Part shown: positions 23,076 to 34,202 of the stretch, in pieces
Position numbering within the stretch: the first letter of the stretch is position 1
How the letters are laid out: the number at the start of each line of letters is the position of its first letter
From: Pyrenula massariospora
Taxonomy: Eukaryota; Ascomycota; Eurotiomycetes; Pyrenulales; Pyrenulaceae
Direction of reading: 5' to 3'
Assembly (NCBI GenBank): GCA_021030905.1
Contig: JAGFMI010000005.1
Location: forward strand, 310,001 to 374,000
DNA: 64,000 nucleotides
Notes under the pieces: model-generated
Databases searched by the model: none
Told to the model about the DNA's origin: nothing
What the model saw: only the letters and a program-made list of their open reading frames with translations
Position numbers and translations under genes: made by a program

Positions 23076-26000
23076 TCAGATCGTTTCCCAACCTCCATTG
23101 TTAACATCGCCTTCAAGCTTCCTACTAATCATGCTGCAAACGCCATGGTTCAACCACACATCCCGGATCAGTCGGTCGTACCTCTTCTGATTCAAGATCA
23201 ACTGATGATGTTGTCTCAACCCGAGATCGACCTCTCCGTGCCTTGTTAGATACGGCGCATGGTACCAACTGCCGTTTTCATGATGCAGAAATAGAACCAC
23301 GCACTTTCGTATATTCAAGAAGAGGCCTATCTTCCCACCACATTTCTTCATATGCGTACTGCACCCGCCGCGTCCTTCCTTCATGCAGCAGACAGCTTGA
23401 GAGCAGAAGAAGTCGCCGCAAAATAGGCACACGCTAGGATCACTGAGTTCTTTGCCCGTCGTTGGACATCTGCGCGCTTGGCACTCTTCCAGCAAAACGT
23501 CGTAGTATTTTGGAAGCCCCACAAGCTCGAAGATGGCAGGGTGAGGGAGAGATATGCCAAGCGGATGCCTAGTTGTCAGTGTCACTTGTCGTAGACGCGC
23601 CTCGTTACTCTGAGTAAGGTGATAGATCCACCCAGTGACCACATTTTTGATCATAGACTCCCCGGCCACAACGGTTAGGGAGTAGAAGACATCGGATATC
23701 GACGGCAATTTTAATGCATGTGTCAATCTATCAACTTCGGATTGATCCAGGTCGTTCAGACCCGTGGAGGGGAAGTCAACCCCGGATCGAATATGTAACA
23801 GGATGATGGACTTGCGCAGAAACGGGAGAGCATAGCTGCGGACAAGACGGTGGAGCACTTGCAACATCTCAGCATCTTTATGCCTCGCTGACACCTCAAA
23901 TTCCGAGGCAGAAACATCGCCAAATGCGCGATGGACCTCCTCATAGAGCCAATCGACTGCGCTGGAAAAGCGTTGCAGTTCTGTGAGTTCTGCCTGCGAA
24001 GAAGTCGCATGGAGAGCTGCTCTCAAGCTCTCGTGTCCGAGATTGAATGGGTGTGTGAGGTAAGCCAGAATGACTTTCACGAGCTCGGCGGTGTAGCACA
24101 GTTGTAAGACATGATGTATCTCGATGCCAGCCAGCGGACAAAGAATTAGGGAGCATTCTGCCAAGAAACTGAAGGTGTCGACCGCAAGGATAGGTTCCAC
24201 CGTGGAGATCTGAGGACAAATCTGTTTCGCAAGTGCTGTGAACACAAAGAGCTGTGAAAACTGTTTGTTATGCAGAAGACGCAATTGGTGATCCTTAAAA
24301 TGAGGTCCAGCTCCTCTGAGGGAACCTATGGCAGCATAAGAAAATACCGTCTCGGCAAGAATTCGAAGATGCGTCAGGGTGTTTGGAGAAATTCGATCAA
24401 GCAACGTGGTCCCAGGCTGAGACTCCAAACCACGATGAGCAATTTCAGCAGCTGAAATAGAAACCCCAACGCAAGACGCTAAAGAGTCCACATATTCAAG
24501 ATGAGATCCAGAATTTTCTGTGGGAGGATACCGCGCAAGATTATTGCTCCGAAACATGTTTCGAAGTCTACGATAAATCTGCATGAGCTCGGCCGCTGGG
24601 GTAGCATCCGCGTCAGGCCCACGAGAAAGAAAAGGAGCAGCTGCCGGAGCAGATGGCTCTTCTGTGGACGAGAAAAAGATATTTGATAAAGCCCCAGGCA
24701 GGCTTAGACGACCAAAACCTGAAGGACTCAAAGGAGACGTCGGACTGCTACTTGGAATTCTTTCCACCGACTTTGCAAGCCCAGGGATAAGCTCAGCAGA
24801 AGCGTATTCCCGGAATATATCCTGTTGAGCTGAACTAAGAACGCTGTCACTGTATTGTCTGTCGCGGGCTATAACTTCGGCCCGACCGTCCAAAGTCAAG
24901 AGTAAGTCTGAGACAGAAGAGCTTGGTTCAACGACACCTGGGTAGCTCTCTTCTTTTCCCTTCCATATAATAGGTAGGAACGCATTCCCGAGAGCTTTAC
25001 AGAGGGGACAGACGAATTCAAGACTTTTGAGACGCTCGGGATGATTTCTCGCAATTTGAAGGGTTTGTCTTCGTCCGATGGCAGCGTAGTAGGTTTCAAA
25101 GCAGCTATAATGCATGATATGCCCGCAGCCGGTAGATACTGGGCCAGGTTGCACGTAAGAAGGTGGGAATCCTTTACCGAGTCCTTGCCTGTCGATGAAG
25201 ACTTCTCCACGGTTTGGCTTGATCTTCCTGACTCGTTCGTGATTTTCTCCTGCAACTCCGAATGGTCGTAATTCCGCAGCCGAGCGATCTAAGTTCTCGG
25301 GCGTCTTTATTGCTTCCCGAATCCAATCCGGATCTTCTAGGTTCGTCTGTCGAACGACGTTGCTTTCCATGATCATAGCAAACGTACCGTATAGCCTGGA
25401 GTCATTTGTTTCTTCCTGACACAATATACAAACGCCGGTAGGATATTTCCAAGTCTTTGTCTCGCTTGTATTTACAGAATCCGGCTCTTCGTCGCTGAGA
25501 TCCGTTCCCCAGTCGATTACGCCTTGATTGTCCATGAATCTCTGTTGCTGCTGTTGAAATTGCGCCAAGACTTTCTTTTGTCTCTCAAGCGCAAGCTTCT
25601 TCTTCGCTTCAACGTCGCTTTCCACTGCTGCAGGAGAACTAGTGTCGAGACGTTCATAAGGGAAGTCTAGGTTCGCGGTCGCAAGCTTAAATTCGGACTG
25701 CCTCTTGCGACAGAATAGACGTAAGATATGCTTGATCTTTGGACTACATGATATATAGCTATCCATTCTAGAAATTTGTTGAAGTTGGCTGATGATAGTT
25801 GGGTGATTCTCGATACGTTGTACCGGTGTGGCTTTTAAAGCGTGATAGACAAAAGAAACCATTGATTCCTCGGTAAAGTCCTCGAAACTTGTTACGTCCT
25901 CATGAGTAGCTATAAGGATGAGGTGCAGAACTACGTGCAGGTAAGCTTCAACACGAGTTCTTGGGACACTCGGTGTCGTCTTCTCTGCGCTTAGTGCGTA

Positions 26001-29000
26001 TCCCAAAGCGTAGTACGTGATTTGAGCAAATAGAGGGGAGTTTGTAATGGACGAAAAGCCTTCGAAGGCACCGTGACGGACTGGACGAAGTTTTGGTTCC
26101 AGAACGATGTCTTCAGGCTTCTTGTTGGTTTTCTTTGATTGCCTCGACTTGTACAAGTTTTCCGCCTCATCGCGTTGATTTTTGTTGTAACTGACGTTGT
26201 ATGGATCTAGAAATTCAAGGTACTCTGGTTTTAGTTCGAACATGCCAGTGTCCGTAAGACCCTCCGGGCCTCTGTAATTGGTCATTTCTTCAAGAACAGG
26301 TGAAAATTCTTCAAGCTCCTGATATCGCTCATGTAGTCTTTGTGCTAGATCAGAGAATGATAGAGGTTTGAAACATAATGTGTGAATGATGTCTTTCCGC
26401 ATGGCAGCGAGTCGAGGGTTTGGTTCGTCTTCCAGAGTTAGTAACGCGTTCCGCTCCGAAAGGAGCACAATTAGAAGGTAGACAAAATCCTCAGCAAGGT
26501 CTACAAGCTGTGAATCTTCCTGTCCGGACCTGACGATGTAGGATCCCCGCATCCAATCATCCATTCCGAATCGGTCAATTATCGAAGCTAAAACTCGGCT
26601 TGGCTCGCAAGTCACTAATGCGGTCTGCAATGAGAATATATCACGTAAATAGGCGACATCACGAAGTTGGACTCCTTTGTACTGCGACATTTGGTGGCGA
26701 AGAGAAAGTCCGTTGCGAACCCACATTCCCGCCTTCATTTGAGCCAACCAGGCGCAGACTCGGAGGGGATAGTCAAACATTGCCATGAGAGCATCTTCCG
26801 GCGATTCCCAGACTTCGCGTCTTGTGAGCTTCTGCTGATCGCAAAAGTCCTGTGCCGCCTTTCTCAAAGTAGTCCTTAAGTGCTCCACAGGTCTAGATTT
26901 CCCGCATTCAATTAGCCACGATAATGTGTAATGCAAAGCGTGGTGAAAGCTAAGAGCCCCCTCGCTAACAACAAAATCAACGACACGATGCTGAACAGGC
27001 GATTGTCCGATCACCGGGTTTTCAAACTCAAAAGGTCGTAACAATTTAAATCTTGTCTGCTCCTTTATTTCTGACAGATCAAATCGATGCCTCTCAAGGC
27101 CTGAAGAGTTGATTATGGCAACTCGTGCGCTTTCATAGATCGCTTGCAGTACTGCGTCCGCCTCTTTACCATTCCGATGATGGTACGATTCCGCAAATTG
27201 GCGGCAAAGCTTGTTAATTTCCCTGGTGAGAAGAGACGCGCTAATCCAGGCGTCTGTCTCATACTCAACATGTTCACCCACGGCACGTACATTCGGGCAG
27301 ATACCCTGACACAATTTTGCCAGGTCCAGAAATTGCAGGAGGTACTGTGATTCTGTACGAACCTTCCTTTGAACTGCTTCGGACCCTAGGAAATACCTCA
27401 TATCCGAGAAAAAGTGGTACAATCGTCGATTAGCAACCGAGCCGGCATCAAACGCCAAGGTGCCATTTGCGCCGACATCTTCGGGATAGCCGACTTGTCG
27501 AGTAGTAAGAAAAGTGTAAAGAATAGCCATGAGATTAGTGAGAAAATTACCGCGCTCCATTACCTCTGACGTGATGGATTGCGTGGTCAGCATCTGTAAG
27601 GAAAGATTGATAATAGAATGATCTGGCTCTCTGTCTGCTATCAAATACAGCTGGGAAAGTGGAGTATAAAGTCCAGCAAATCGAAGACCGAGAATCCGCT
27701 TGAACGCCGGAATATTTACCACGGTACTGATGAACAAATCTCGAAGTTCAATTCTTGTCTTCTTCCATAGACGAAGATCGAAGAGAATCATCGAATCTAG
27801 GCGGATGTTCTTTTGTAGATCTTCGTGCGTGGGGAGCTTCCGGTCAATATTGTAGCCCTGGGGCTTGATTTCCCACTCTCGGAGAGAAGTTCGGGGATGG
27901 TGCTGAAAGTTACCCACTTTGCGCAATGGCGTCTTGGGAATATTCCTAAAGTTCTTGGAAATATCTGCTGAAACTTGGTGGCCAGCAAAGTTCAACCCAG
28001 ACGAATCGTAGGGAAGTACTGCTTGACCTCGCGTTGGGGGGAACGGGGGAGGAGGAAATCCTGCCCGTGTTGCCTCACCAATCTCAGGGTCTTCATCACC
28101 TATATTCATTTCCTCGTCATCATCATCACTTTCACCTGGTTGTGCAACATCGATATCCATCTGATCTTCGGCATCAAGTTCGTCCTCTCCGTCGTGAAGC
28201 TCATCACCATCTTCTCCATCTGGAGATTGATCGTTGTCTCCAGGTGTGCCCGGAGGAAATTGAATGATGGCGAGACCAGCACCATTTTCGGTAGCCGTCT
28301 GGACAATGCGAGGTTCTCCCAATTGGCCTTCTAGATTAATCCTCCTCCGTCTTAAGATTCGTCGTGCTTGCTCCTCTGCTAAAGATTCAAGTTCTCTATC
28401 GTCATTTTCATGGTCGTCAAGCCCTAGCCGGCCAATGCGAGCGTTACTTGCGCTACTACCTATTTTCCAAGGCTTTAGCATTTCTTCGCAAATTGTATAT
28501 CGCAGAATTTTTGAATCTAGCCCTACACTGCAGCCGGCAATATCAGTCAACCACTCAACGATTGTGCCGCACATTTGTTCGCGAAAAGTGTCGCGGGCTG
28601 AACGGATTGTTACTGTAACTTTGATTTGCTCAATTATAGCGGCCTTTTTTAGTAGGTCATCCAGGTCCTCTGACTGTTTCACGACAGCTCGGCCGATATC
28701 GTTCACCTCGTCGGCTTTCTGTCTACCAAAGGATGTTCGCGCTTTACAAGCCCTTTTGACTTGCTCCTGAACTTCTTCGATAGTATGCTTCTCATCGTTC
28801 CAGAGTACTAAAGAGTATCTAGAATTATTCACATCATCGCCACCGACCCCATATCGGTCCTGGGAAAGCCGAGAGCTGGCCTCGTCTTGTCGGATACTCT
28901 CAATAGACTTTTGCAGACGTAATTGTTCGGGCGAGCAGGAGATTACGTCACAGAAGTAATCTAGTGCACGACCTATGGTTGTCCTTATTGACTGCCGGAG

Positions 29001-29522
29001 ATCCTCTGGGAGCATTGAGCCCGGCTCTAAAGTGTTGTCCTGTTCGACAAGTGTATGAATTGCGCAGTGGACAGGAATCTTCCATGCCTCGGCGTCTCCG
29101 CAGTCACAACAGCCTATATTGCCAGGAGATATTGAGAAAGAATAATTGTGGTTCTCATGATCACTGGCATCAAAGCACCGTGAGCAGAGGCATGCCGTTT
29201 CATCGTCCGAGCACGTCTTGCATTTGTATGATGCTTCCCCCTGTTTTAATATATGACCACAGGGACGTCCTCGCGCGGCTTCTGTATATTCGGAGCCATC
29301 TCTTGCCCCCTGGGCATCCGATAACCTGTAGCTTGGAGGGATTCCGTTAGGAAAGAGTGCTTGAAGGTACGCATCGTTGTCATTCGTAAGAGCACGGAAG
29401 AGGATGTCTAGGAAGTCCGCCCGAGCTGCGTCGTTGTAATCGTTCTGGAACTTTTGAGGGTGCTCTTGTAGCGCTTGTCCCAGCCGCTGGTCAAGGTCCA
29501 GCGTCATGGTATGGTCCCTCAT
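23076..29522 (-). CDS. UBR1: E3 ubiquitin ligase UBR1 (N-recognin of the N-degron pathway)
   Basis: A single exon of 2148 residues from the ATG at 29522 (MRDHTMTLDL); a second ATG lies 15 bases on. Upstream codons are open but lack ATG. The UBR box (about residues 88-160) shows CGHILKQGEASYKCKTC, CLCSRCF, HENHNYSF and CCDCGDAEAW, the zinc pocket that binds basic N-terminal residues. An acidic stretch rich in Asp/Glu lies near 460-530. The RING-H2 runs from CILCQEE (about 1360) through CGHIMHYSCF to CPLCK (about 1500). The Cys/His-rich C-terminus (LCLFCGDFFC-like, CSTHMKKCGG, WYHAPYLTRHGEVD) is the autoinhibitory UBLC region. With the E2 Rad6 it ubiquitinates proteins bearing destabilising N-termini. 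Confidence 0.96.
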   Translation of the reverse strand: MRDHTMTLDLDQRLGQALQEHPQKFQNDYNDAARADFLDILFRALTNDNDAYLQALFPNGIPPSYRLSDAQGARDGSEYTEAARGRPCGHILKQGEASYKCKTCSDDETACLCSRCFDASDHENHNYSFSISPGNIGCCDCGDAEAWKIPVHCAIHTLVEQDNTLEPGSMLPEDLRQSIRTTIGRALDYFCDVISCSPEQLRLQKSIESIRQDEASSRLSQDRYGVGGDDVNNSRYSLVLWNDEKHTIEEVQEQVKRACKARTSFGRQKADEVNDIGRAVVKQSEDLDDLLKKAAIIEQIKVTVTIRSARDTFREQMCGTIVEWLTDIAGCSVGLDSKILRYTICEEMLKPWKIGSSASNARIGRLGLDDHENDDRELESLAEEQARRILRRRRINLEGQLGEPRIVQTATENGAGLAIIQFPPGTPGDNDQSPDGEDGDELHDGEDELDAEDQMDIDVAQPGESDDDDEEMNIGDEDPEIGEATRAGFPPPPFPPTRGQAVLPYDSSGLNFAGHQVSADISKNFRNIPKTPLRKVGNFQHHPRTSLREWEIKPQGYNIDRKLPTHEDLQKNIRLDSMILFDLRLWKKTRIELRDLFISTVVNIPAFKRILGLRFAGLYTPLSQLYLIADREPDHSIINLSLQMLTTQSITSEVMERGNFLTNLMAILYTFLTTRQVGYPEDVGANGTLAFDAGSVANRRLYHFFSDMRYFLGSEAVQRKVRTESQYLLQFLDLAKLCQGICPNVRAVGEHVEYETDAWISASLLTREINKLCRQFAESYHHRNGKEADAVLQAIYESARVAIINSSGLERHRFDLSEIKEQTRFKLLRPFEFENPVIGQSPVQHRVVDFVVSEGALSFHHALHYTLSWLIECGKSRPVEHLRTTLRKAAQDFCDQQKLTRREVWESPEDALMAMFDYPLRVCAWLAQMKAGMWVRNGLSLRHQMSQYKGVQLRDVAYLRDIFSLQTALVTCEPSRVLASIIDRFGMDDWMRGSYIVRSGQEDSQLVDLAEDFVYLLIVLLSERNALLTLEDEPNPRLAAMRKDIIHTLCFKPLSFSDLAQRLHERYQELEEFSPVLEEMTNYRGPEGLTDTGMFELKPEYLEFLDPYNVSYNKNQRDEAENLYKSRQSKKTNKKPEDIVLEPKLRPVRHGAFEGFSSITNSPLFAQITYYALGYALSAEKTTPSVPRTRVEAYLHVVLHLILIATHEDVTSFEDFTEESMVSFVYHALKATPVQRIENHPTIISQLQQISRMDSYISCSPKIKHILRLFCRKRQSEFKLATANLDFPYERLDTSSPAAVESDVEAKKKLALERQKKVLAQFQQQQQRFMDNQGVIDWGTDLSDEEPDSVNTSETKTWKYPTGVCILCQEETNDSRLYGTFAMIMESNVVRQTNLEDPDWIREAIKTPENLDRSAAELRPFGVAGENHERVRKIKPNRGEVFIDRQGLGKGFPPSYVQPGPVSTGCGHIMHYSCFETYYAAIGRRQTLQIARNHPERLKSLEFVCPLCKALGNAFLPIIWKGKEESYPGVVEPSSSVSDLLLTLDGRAEVIARDRQYSDSVLSSAQQDIFREYASAELIPGLAKSVERIPSSSPTSPLSPSGFGRLSLPGALSNIFFSSTEEPSAPAAAPFLSRGPDADATPAAELMQIYRRLRNMFRSNNLARYPPTENSGSHLEYVDSLASCVGVSISAAEIAHRGLESQPGTTLLDRISPNTLTHLRILAETVFSYAAIGSLRGAGPHFKDHQLRLLHNKQFSQLFVFTALAKQICPQISTVEPILAVDTFSFLAECSLILCPLAGIEIHHVLQLCYTAELVKVILAYLTHPFNLGHESLRAALHATSSQAELTELQRFSSAVDWLYEEVHRAFGDVSASEFEVSARHKDAEMLQVLHRLVRSYALPFLRKSIILLHIRSGVDFPSTGLNDLDQSEVDRLTHALKLPSISDVFYSLTVVAGESMIKNVVTGWIYHLTQSNEARLRQVTLTTRHPLGISLPHPAIFELVGLPKYYDVLLEECQARRCPTTGKELSDPSVCLFCGDFFCSQAVCCMKEGRGGCSTHMKKCGGKIGLFLNIRKCVVLFLHHENGSWYHAPYLTRHGEVDLGLRQHHQLILNQKRYDRLIRDVWLNHGVCSMISRKLEGDVNNGGWETI

Positions 29523-30070
29523 CAGGGGAGATGACGACAAGACCTTGTCAGTGGAGATGGGAAAGGTATCAAAGGATGCTCGAGCCGATGTGGTGGTCTG
29601 AACTGGTCTGAACTGGTGCGACAGGACCAAGGAGTAAGTGCGGAGAGAAAGATAGGTATTTAATAGAAGAAGCTCCAGTGAAATTTCTCAGTTATCGCAT
29701 TTCACAGCTAGCGCAGACCAAGATCACCAGAATTGAGGGTTGTACTTCAAGCATGACAAAACGGTATTTTGCCGTCTCTATCCTTGTCCGGCAGCTCCGC
29801 ATTACGCCAAGGAATCCCGGTTATGGGATTAACCAATGTCCCTTAGCATTAACTCTTTACAGTGATCCTGGCCAATGCGAGGCATAATTACATGACCGCA
29901 AAGGGCATTTGCGGTTTACTATGATTCAATAGAAATATTACTTGGTATCTGGAGCCAAATGCCGCGGGAGCAGATTGTTCGAAGCTCCTGTCTTATAAAT
30001 ATAGCGCTCTTGTAGAAATTCTCCTTCCGAGCCGCACCTTGTCGGCCGTCAGCGACATAAGTTTTTGATA
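29523..30070. other. UBR1 upstream region and QCR9 3' flank
   Basis: 548 bases with no coding frame of interest. It should contain the UBR1 promoter and leader and the QCR9 terminator. No distinct motif was picked out. Confidence 0.45.
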
Positions 30071-30535
30071 TCATTCTTCGTCCTCTTCCTCCCCTTCTGG
30101 TTGGGTAAGGTATTTGTGCTTAATGTCCTTCCATTGTCGCTGTGAGGTAGAATTGAGCAAGCTAGTTATATCTGTGGTTGGAAGTGGTGCTTACACCCTC
30201 GTTGATTTTGTTCCAAACCCCGTCAACGCCCTTTGACCATCCACTATTGAAGACTTATCAGTATGATTACAAACATTGCGTTTAAAATAGGTAACATCGT
30301 TGAGGAGAGCATTGACGTGGACCTGGGCAAGAACTCACATTTCGAAAGCGAAAGCACCGACGAATATTGTGGAGAGAAATACGGCATTCTTCCGGAAGAA
30401 TGTGCTGAGAGGCGTCAGTTCTGCGAATGGCAGTCAAGGAATGGTAAGTGTACTTGTATATGGTCTGAGAGATCTATCCCATCGGTTAGTGCAAAAGGTT
30501 GAAATACATTTGTGATCCACACATACGCTGGCCAT
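30071..30535 (-). CDS. QCR9: Cytochrome bc1 complex subunit 9 (QCR9)
   Basis: A small gene in four exons: complement of 30071..30139, 30195..30243, 30339..30420 and, tentatively, 30529..30535. Exons 2-4 join to STFFRKNAVFLSTIFVGAFA, then FEIGWSKGVDGVWNKINEG and RQWKDIKHKY, with an acidic tail ending EEEDEE. This matches fungal Qcr9 in spacing: FFKRNAVF, one membrane helix, then GK/RQWKD. Total length would be 68 residues, normal for Qcr9. Qcr9 is a single-helix subunit of complex III in the mitochondrial inner membrane. Exon 1 is uncertain: frame needs a first exon ending in phase 1, and ATGGCCA at 30535-30529 fits only if the donor is GC (GCGTATGT), making a GC-AG intron. The adjacent canonical GTATGT donor gives the wrong phase. 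Confidence 0.85.
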
Positions 30536-30905
30536 CGTGACCTAGAACAAAACGCGACAAGACAGCCCACGCTGATTCCTAGAAAGTTTTCCCCTCTGCT
30601 GACGTGACAGGGGCTGTTTTTGGTGCGAATATAAGAGTGGTGAATCGGTTGGTGTCGCAGTTGAGGAGTTGGATTTGGGGTGGAAGTTGAGAGGAGCTCT
30701 CCCAGTCCGCAATTGGCAGCTTCTGGTTGGCTGGAGCTTTGCACGCCTCAAATGAAAGCAAACGTATTTTGCGACCACATAAACCTCGCATTTTTTGCTT
30801 TAAAATGCAAGGTAGCGGATCTTAGACACTTTTTAGAATCCAGCAAATAGTCATCGATAGCATTCTATTGCTTACGCAATTTCCGGTTTCTTCCAGCCTT
30901 TGGTC
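30536..30905. promoter_or_regulatory. Shared upstream region of QCR9 and PYM
   Basis: 370 bases between two divergent ATGs, presumably a bidirectional promoter. No TATA box or named operator stands out. Confidence 0.4.
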
Positions 30906-31565
30906 ATGCCTCCTCCAGCGGCCGAAAGCGCAACTACGTCAAAGTCCGGCATCCAGACGAATGCGACAGGCGACTCTTATATCCCCTCCTCTGTGCGTGC
31001 AGACGGCTCCAAGAGGAAAGAGATTAGAGTAAGACCAGGGTACAAACCGCCCGAAGATATCGAGGTCTATAAGAATAGAAGCGCTGAGGCTTTCAAGAAC
31101 AGGGGCAACGCTCAAGTCCCAGGCGCTGAGACGATCGTGAACGATCGTGACCAGCACAATGTTGAAGCTAGCAATAAGAATGCTAAACGACGAGAGGCCA
31201 GAAGGAAAGCTGCAGCGGCTTCTCAAGCTAGTGAGGGTGCGGCCGAGGTGGCAACTAAGAATATTCAACTTTCATCAGCCAAAGAGGAACCTTCTAATCG
31301 AGATCCAAGTGCTTCACATCCGACGAAGTCGATAGAAACTGTTGACCCTGATCAAGAAAGAGAGAAGAAAGCTCGAAATCTGAAGAAGAAACTCAAACAA
31401 GCGAGAGACCTCCGGCAGAAGAAGGACAACGGCGAATCTTTGCTGCCTGAACAGCTCGCCAAAGTGTTCAAGATGAATGAACTCATCCGAGAATTGAGTA
31501 TCCTTGGATTTGATGCCGATGGGGAGAAGAAATTTGAAGGCAATGATACGCAAGATCGTGGTTGA
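30906..31565 (+). CDS. PYM homologue (partner of Y14-Mago, exon-junction-complex disassembly)
   Basis: An intronless gene of 219 residues. The ATG at 30906 (MPPPAAES) is chosen because the upstream frame has only non-ATG codons. Residues about 25-60 (SYIPSSVRADGSKRKEIRVR and PGYKPPEDIEVYKNR) form the conserved N-terminal Mago-Y14-binding segment of PYM/WIBG. The middle is charged and repetitive in Lys/Arg/Ala. A predicted helix near 150-200 (EKKARNLKKKLKQARDLRQ, LLPEQLAKVFKMNELIREL) corresponds to the conserved C-terminal region that in animals binds the 40S ribosome. PYM removes exon junction complexes from spliced mRNA in the cytoplasm, which fits an intron-rich fungus. Confidence 0.88.
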   Translation: MPPPAAESATTSKSGIQTNATGDSYIPSSVRADGSKRKEIRVRPGYKPPEDIEVYKNRSAEAFKNRGNAQVPGAETIVNDRDQHNVEASNKNAKRREARRKAAAASQASEGAAEVATKNIQLSSAKEEPSNRDPSASHPTKSIETVDPDQEREKKARNLKKKLKQARDLRQKKDNGESLLPEQLAKVFKMNELIRELSILGFDADGEKKFEGNDTQDRG

Positions 31566-31880
31566 CACGTTTCGAGGCCCGTCTTTCAATTTCACTATCA
31601 ATCAGTCTCCGGGTAATTGCCAATAATCGTTAGCAGCAGTGTTTCAGGTGGCCTCTAAAAAGAACCAAACGCAGCTCCACGGAGATAATTTTCTCGTGAT
31701 ATTTGAGTTGTTCAGGCGATACAGGAAGCTTGGACAGACTCTTGAGGCAATGCCAGCTGCTTCCGGGCGCTCGCATTTAATTCTTGTGCTTCATGCACCC
31801 TCGAATGTCTACATACAATACAGGATAACCTTTACAACCAAGCTCTAATCGAAGGCGCCCAGGACTCGGTCCACGACTCG
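31566..31880. other. Intergenic between convergent genes
   Basis: 315 bases between the PYM and HEM14 stops. Only 3' flanking sequence was seen. Confidence 0.5.
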
Positions 31881-33840
31881 TTACTTTGGTACAGCCATGG
31901 TAGACTCTCTTCGATTCCACAAAGCCCACTTTTTCGGGCGACCGAACTCTTCCAATCCGGTATTTTGATCAAACCCTTCTCTAATATCCAAAACACTCTT
32001 ACGAGCCGCATTGATACAGGCATTTACACCGATTCCTTGGAACCAATTCCCGGCAACTTTGAGTCTCCCCTTGTATGCTGATAATAGGAACTCATGGATC
32101 CTGCTCATTCTCTCATGATGGCCAACAGTGTATTGCGGAATTGCCTCTCGTTGGAATATCGCTCTTGCAACAACGGGCTTCGCCGAGATACTGAGATGGC
32201 GATGGAGCACATTCTGGGCCATCTTGATTGCAGATTGTTCGTCGGGGAACTCCTCGGTCTTGAATCCGTCCCACCAATGTCCTCCGAGCATGACCGTGAG
32301 TTTTGTGCCAGGAGCAGTGTCTTGGCCAACACTGGAGTCGGTTCCGAAGATTACACCAAGTGCACCTTCAGGGTTTTGCTCCCATGGTACACTGCTTGGG
32401 ATTAGATAGCCAAATCCCTGCACAGGAACGATGTTAAGCTGAGCGTAGTAAAGATTTACAACCATTACATTCACAGCGTATAATTCACTTGGAAAACAAT
32501 GCGCATGATTGTGGGCTTCAGAAGGTGTCGAAGAGCTCTCAGTACCGCATACAAGAGAACGTCGTAGTGCCGCTGGCGAAATCGAAGACACAATGTAGTC
32601 AAAACTCTCGGACCATTTCTGTGGCTCATGCTCAACTTTGGCTCGTTTCTGGGAAAAGTTGACTTTGAGAGACCCATCGGTTTCATTTTGTGATATTCTT
32701 TCGACCATATGATTTGTTTTCACGGCAACTAGAGGAGAGTCTCTGACTGCACTTGCAAGTTTTTTAGTAAGTGTATCAAGGCCATACTTGAAAGTAAAGA
32801 CTGCTGTGTCAGCGTAGGCTGCCTCGGTTTGCATTACCTCTTCTGGTGAAAGGTCAAAGCGCCTCGTACTATGCAACTTAACGTCCGAGTATGGGACTAG
32901 CACCGAATTCGTCTTTTTCCAAAGGCTGAGCAGATTTCGGGCGATCCCAACCCCTTCATTTTGCAATTCAAGATCCCATAGCATGGGAACGAGCGTGCGT
33001 GCACTTAGCTGATAGATATCCCCTGCGTATATCCCATGGGCGGCGGCAGAAACGATATTGTCAGCAAGATCTCGATTGAAATTTCGTGTGACAAAGCTAC
33101 CGAGCGATTCATCCTGAAGCGTACTAGGCCGCAAGAATTCATGAGAATTGAGCAAGTGGTGCAAGAGTCCACTAAAGAAGTTGTTGAATAATGGCTCTTG
33201 CCAGAGTGTGAGTGCGTTCCTGCTCAGATTCATTAAAGTGCTAGCCCCAGGGAGCAATCCTGGCAACCGAACGAGATGGTCTGGATAATAGACGTATCGA
33301 TTTCTAGCGGCGGCAGAGTTCCTTGAAATATGAACTACCTGGTCTTCCAGACCTAAGAGCGACACCTGGACCAGATTTAGGATCTATTCCTCGGGACGAA
33401 ACATACGTAAAACAATTGCTCACAAGGTCCCTGGTGATTGCTGCTGCCCACATCTCGTTGCGCAGCGTCCGTGGGCCATTCTCGAAAATGACATGGCCTC
33501 CTGTTACTTCCACTTTCTCTGATTCAATCCAACCTCCTAATCTCTTAGAACTTTCATACAGTGTGACATGAGCAGTCGGCAGTTGCTTTAGAATATGAAA
33601 CGTTGTAGCTAGGCCGGTGATGCCGCCACCCAGTACAGCTATCTTCTTAGCGATCGGATTCGGCGTGTCTCTGCGAGAGTAAGAAGGATAGCTATCGCTG
33701 ACGGCGTTACCTGTGAAGTCGCTGGCCCTGGCAATTGACAGGGAAAATAGACGGCAGTAGGTCCGTGACTTGAAAGATGCAGTGGCTTGCCACGGGCTGT
33801 AAAATGATCTCAAGGGCCCGTGGCGAAAGCCTAGGGACAT
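31881..33840 (-). CDS. HEM14: Protoporphyrinogen oxidase (haem biosynthesis)
   Basis: Complement of 31881..33365 and 33424..33840, 633 residues. The 58-base intron joins AAITRDL to VSLLGLEDQ in frame. The N-terminus (MSLGFRHGPLRSFYSPWQ) is basic and Ser/Arg-rich, as expected for mitochondrial import. The FAD-binding dinucleotide loop is IAVLGGGITGLATTFHIL at about 67-84, followed by the second Rossmann element LYESSKRLGGWI. Later blocks include HGIYAGDIYQLSARTLVPML, ALGVIFGTDSS and the C-terminal FAD segment AGNWFQGIGVNACINAARK. The enzyme oxidises protoporphyrinogen IX to protoporphyrin IX at the inner membrane. It is divergent from NAB2 with 362 bases between the ATGs. Length is slightly above the yeast enzyme because of the long N-terminus. 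Confidence 0.95.
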
Positions 33841-34202
33841 TGCAAAATGCCTGCCTATTCACAATTTCCATGGAGATCAAGAAGCAAGATCCAATTGGTC
33901 GAACATTAGGTATCCTCGACTACAGTAGTAGACTTTGAATATCTAGAGTGACAATTTTAATAGATGTGTTTAGTTCGGGAGCCGATCGCCTCAAACACCA
34001 ACGCCGATCGGGAATAGTCACCCTAGATCTGAATGGGCGAGCGCCGCATCAGGTGCAAAGTCGCCTCTACAAATCCAACAACGGAGAACCGATCGCAACT
34101 CTCTTACTTGAAACACAAATATACCCCTTGAACGAACCATTTTTCTGTCATTCTCGTGACCAACCCTTTTATCCATTTCAATCGGCAAGTTGCGCATGGG
34201 CA
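33841..34202. promoter_or_regulatory. Shared upstream region of HEM14 and NAB2
   Basis: 362 bases between divergent start codons. The NAB2 frame is open upstream of its ATG back to about 33948, but without an ATG or conserved sequence, so this part is taken as leader or promoter. Confidence 0.4.
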
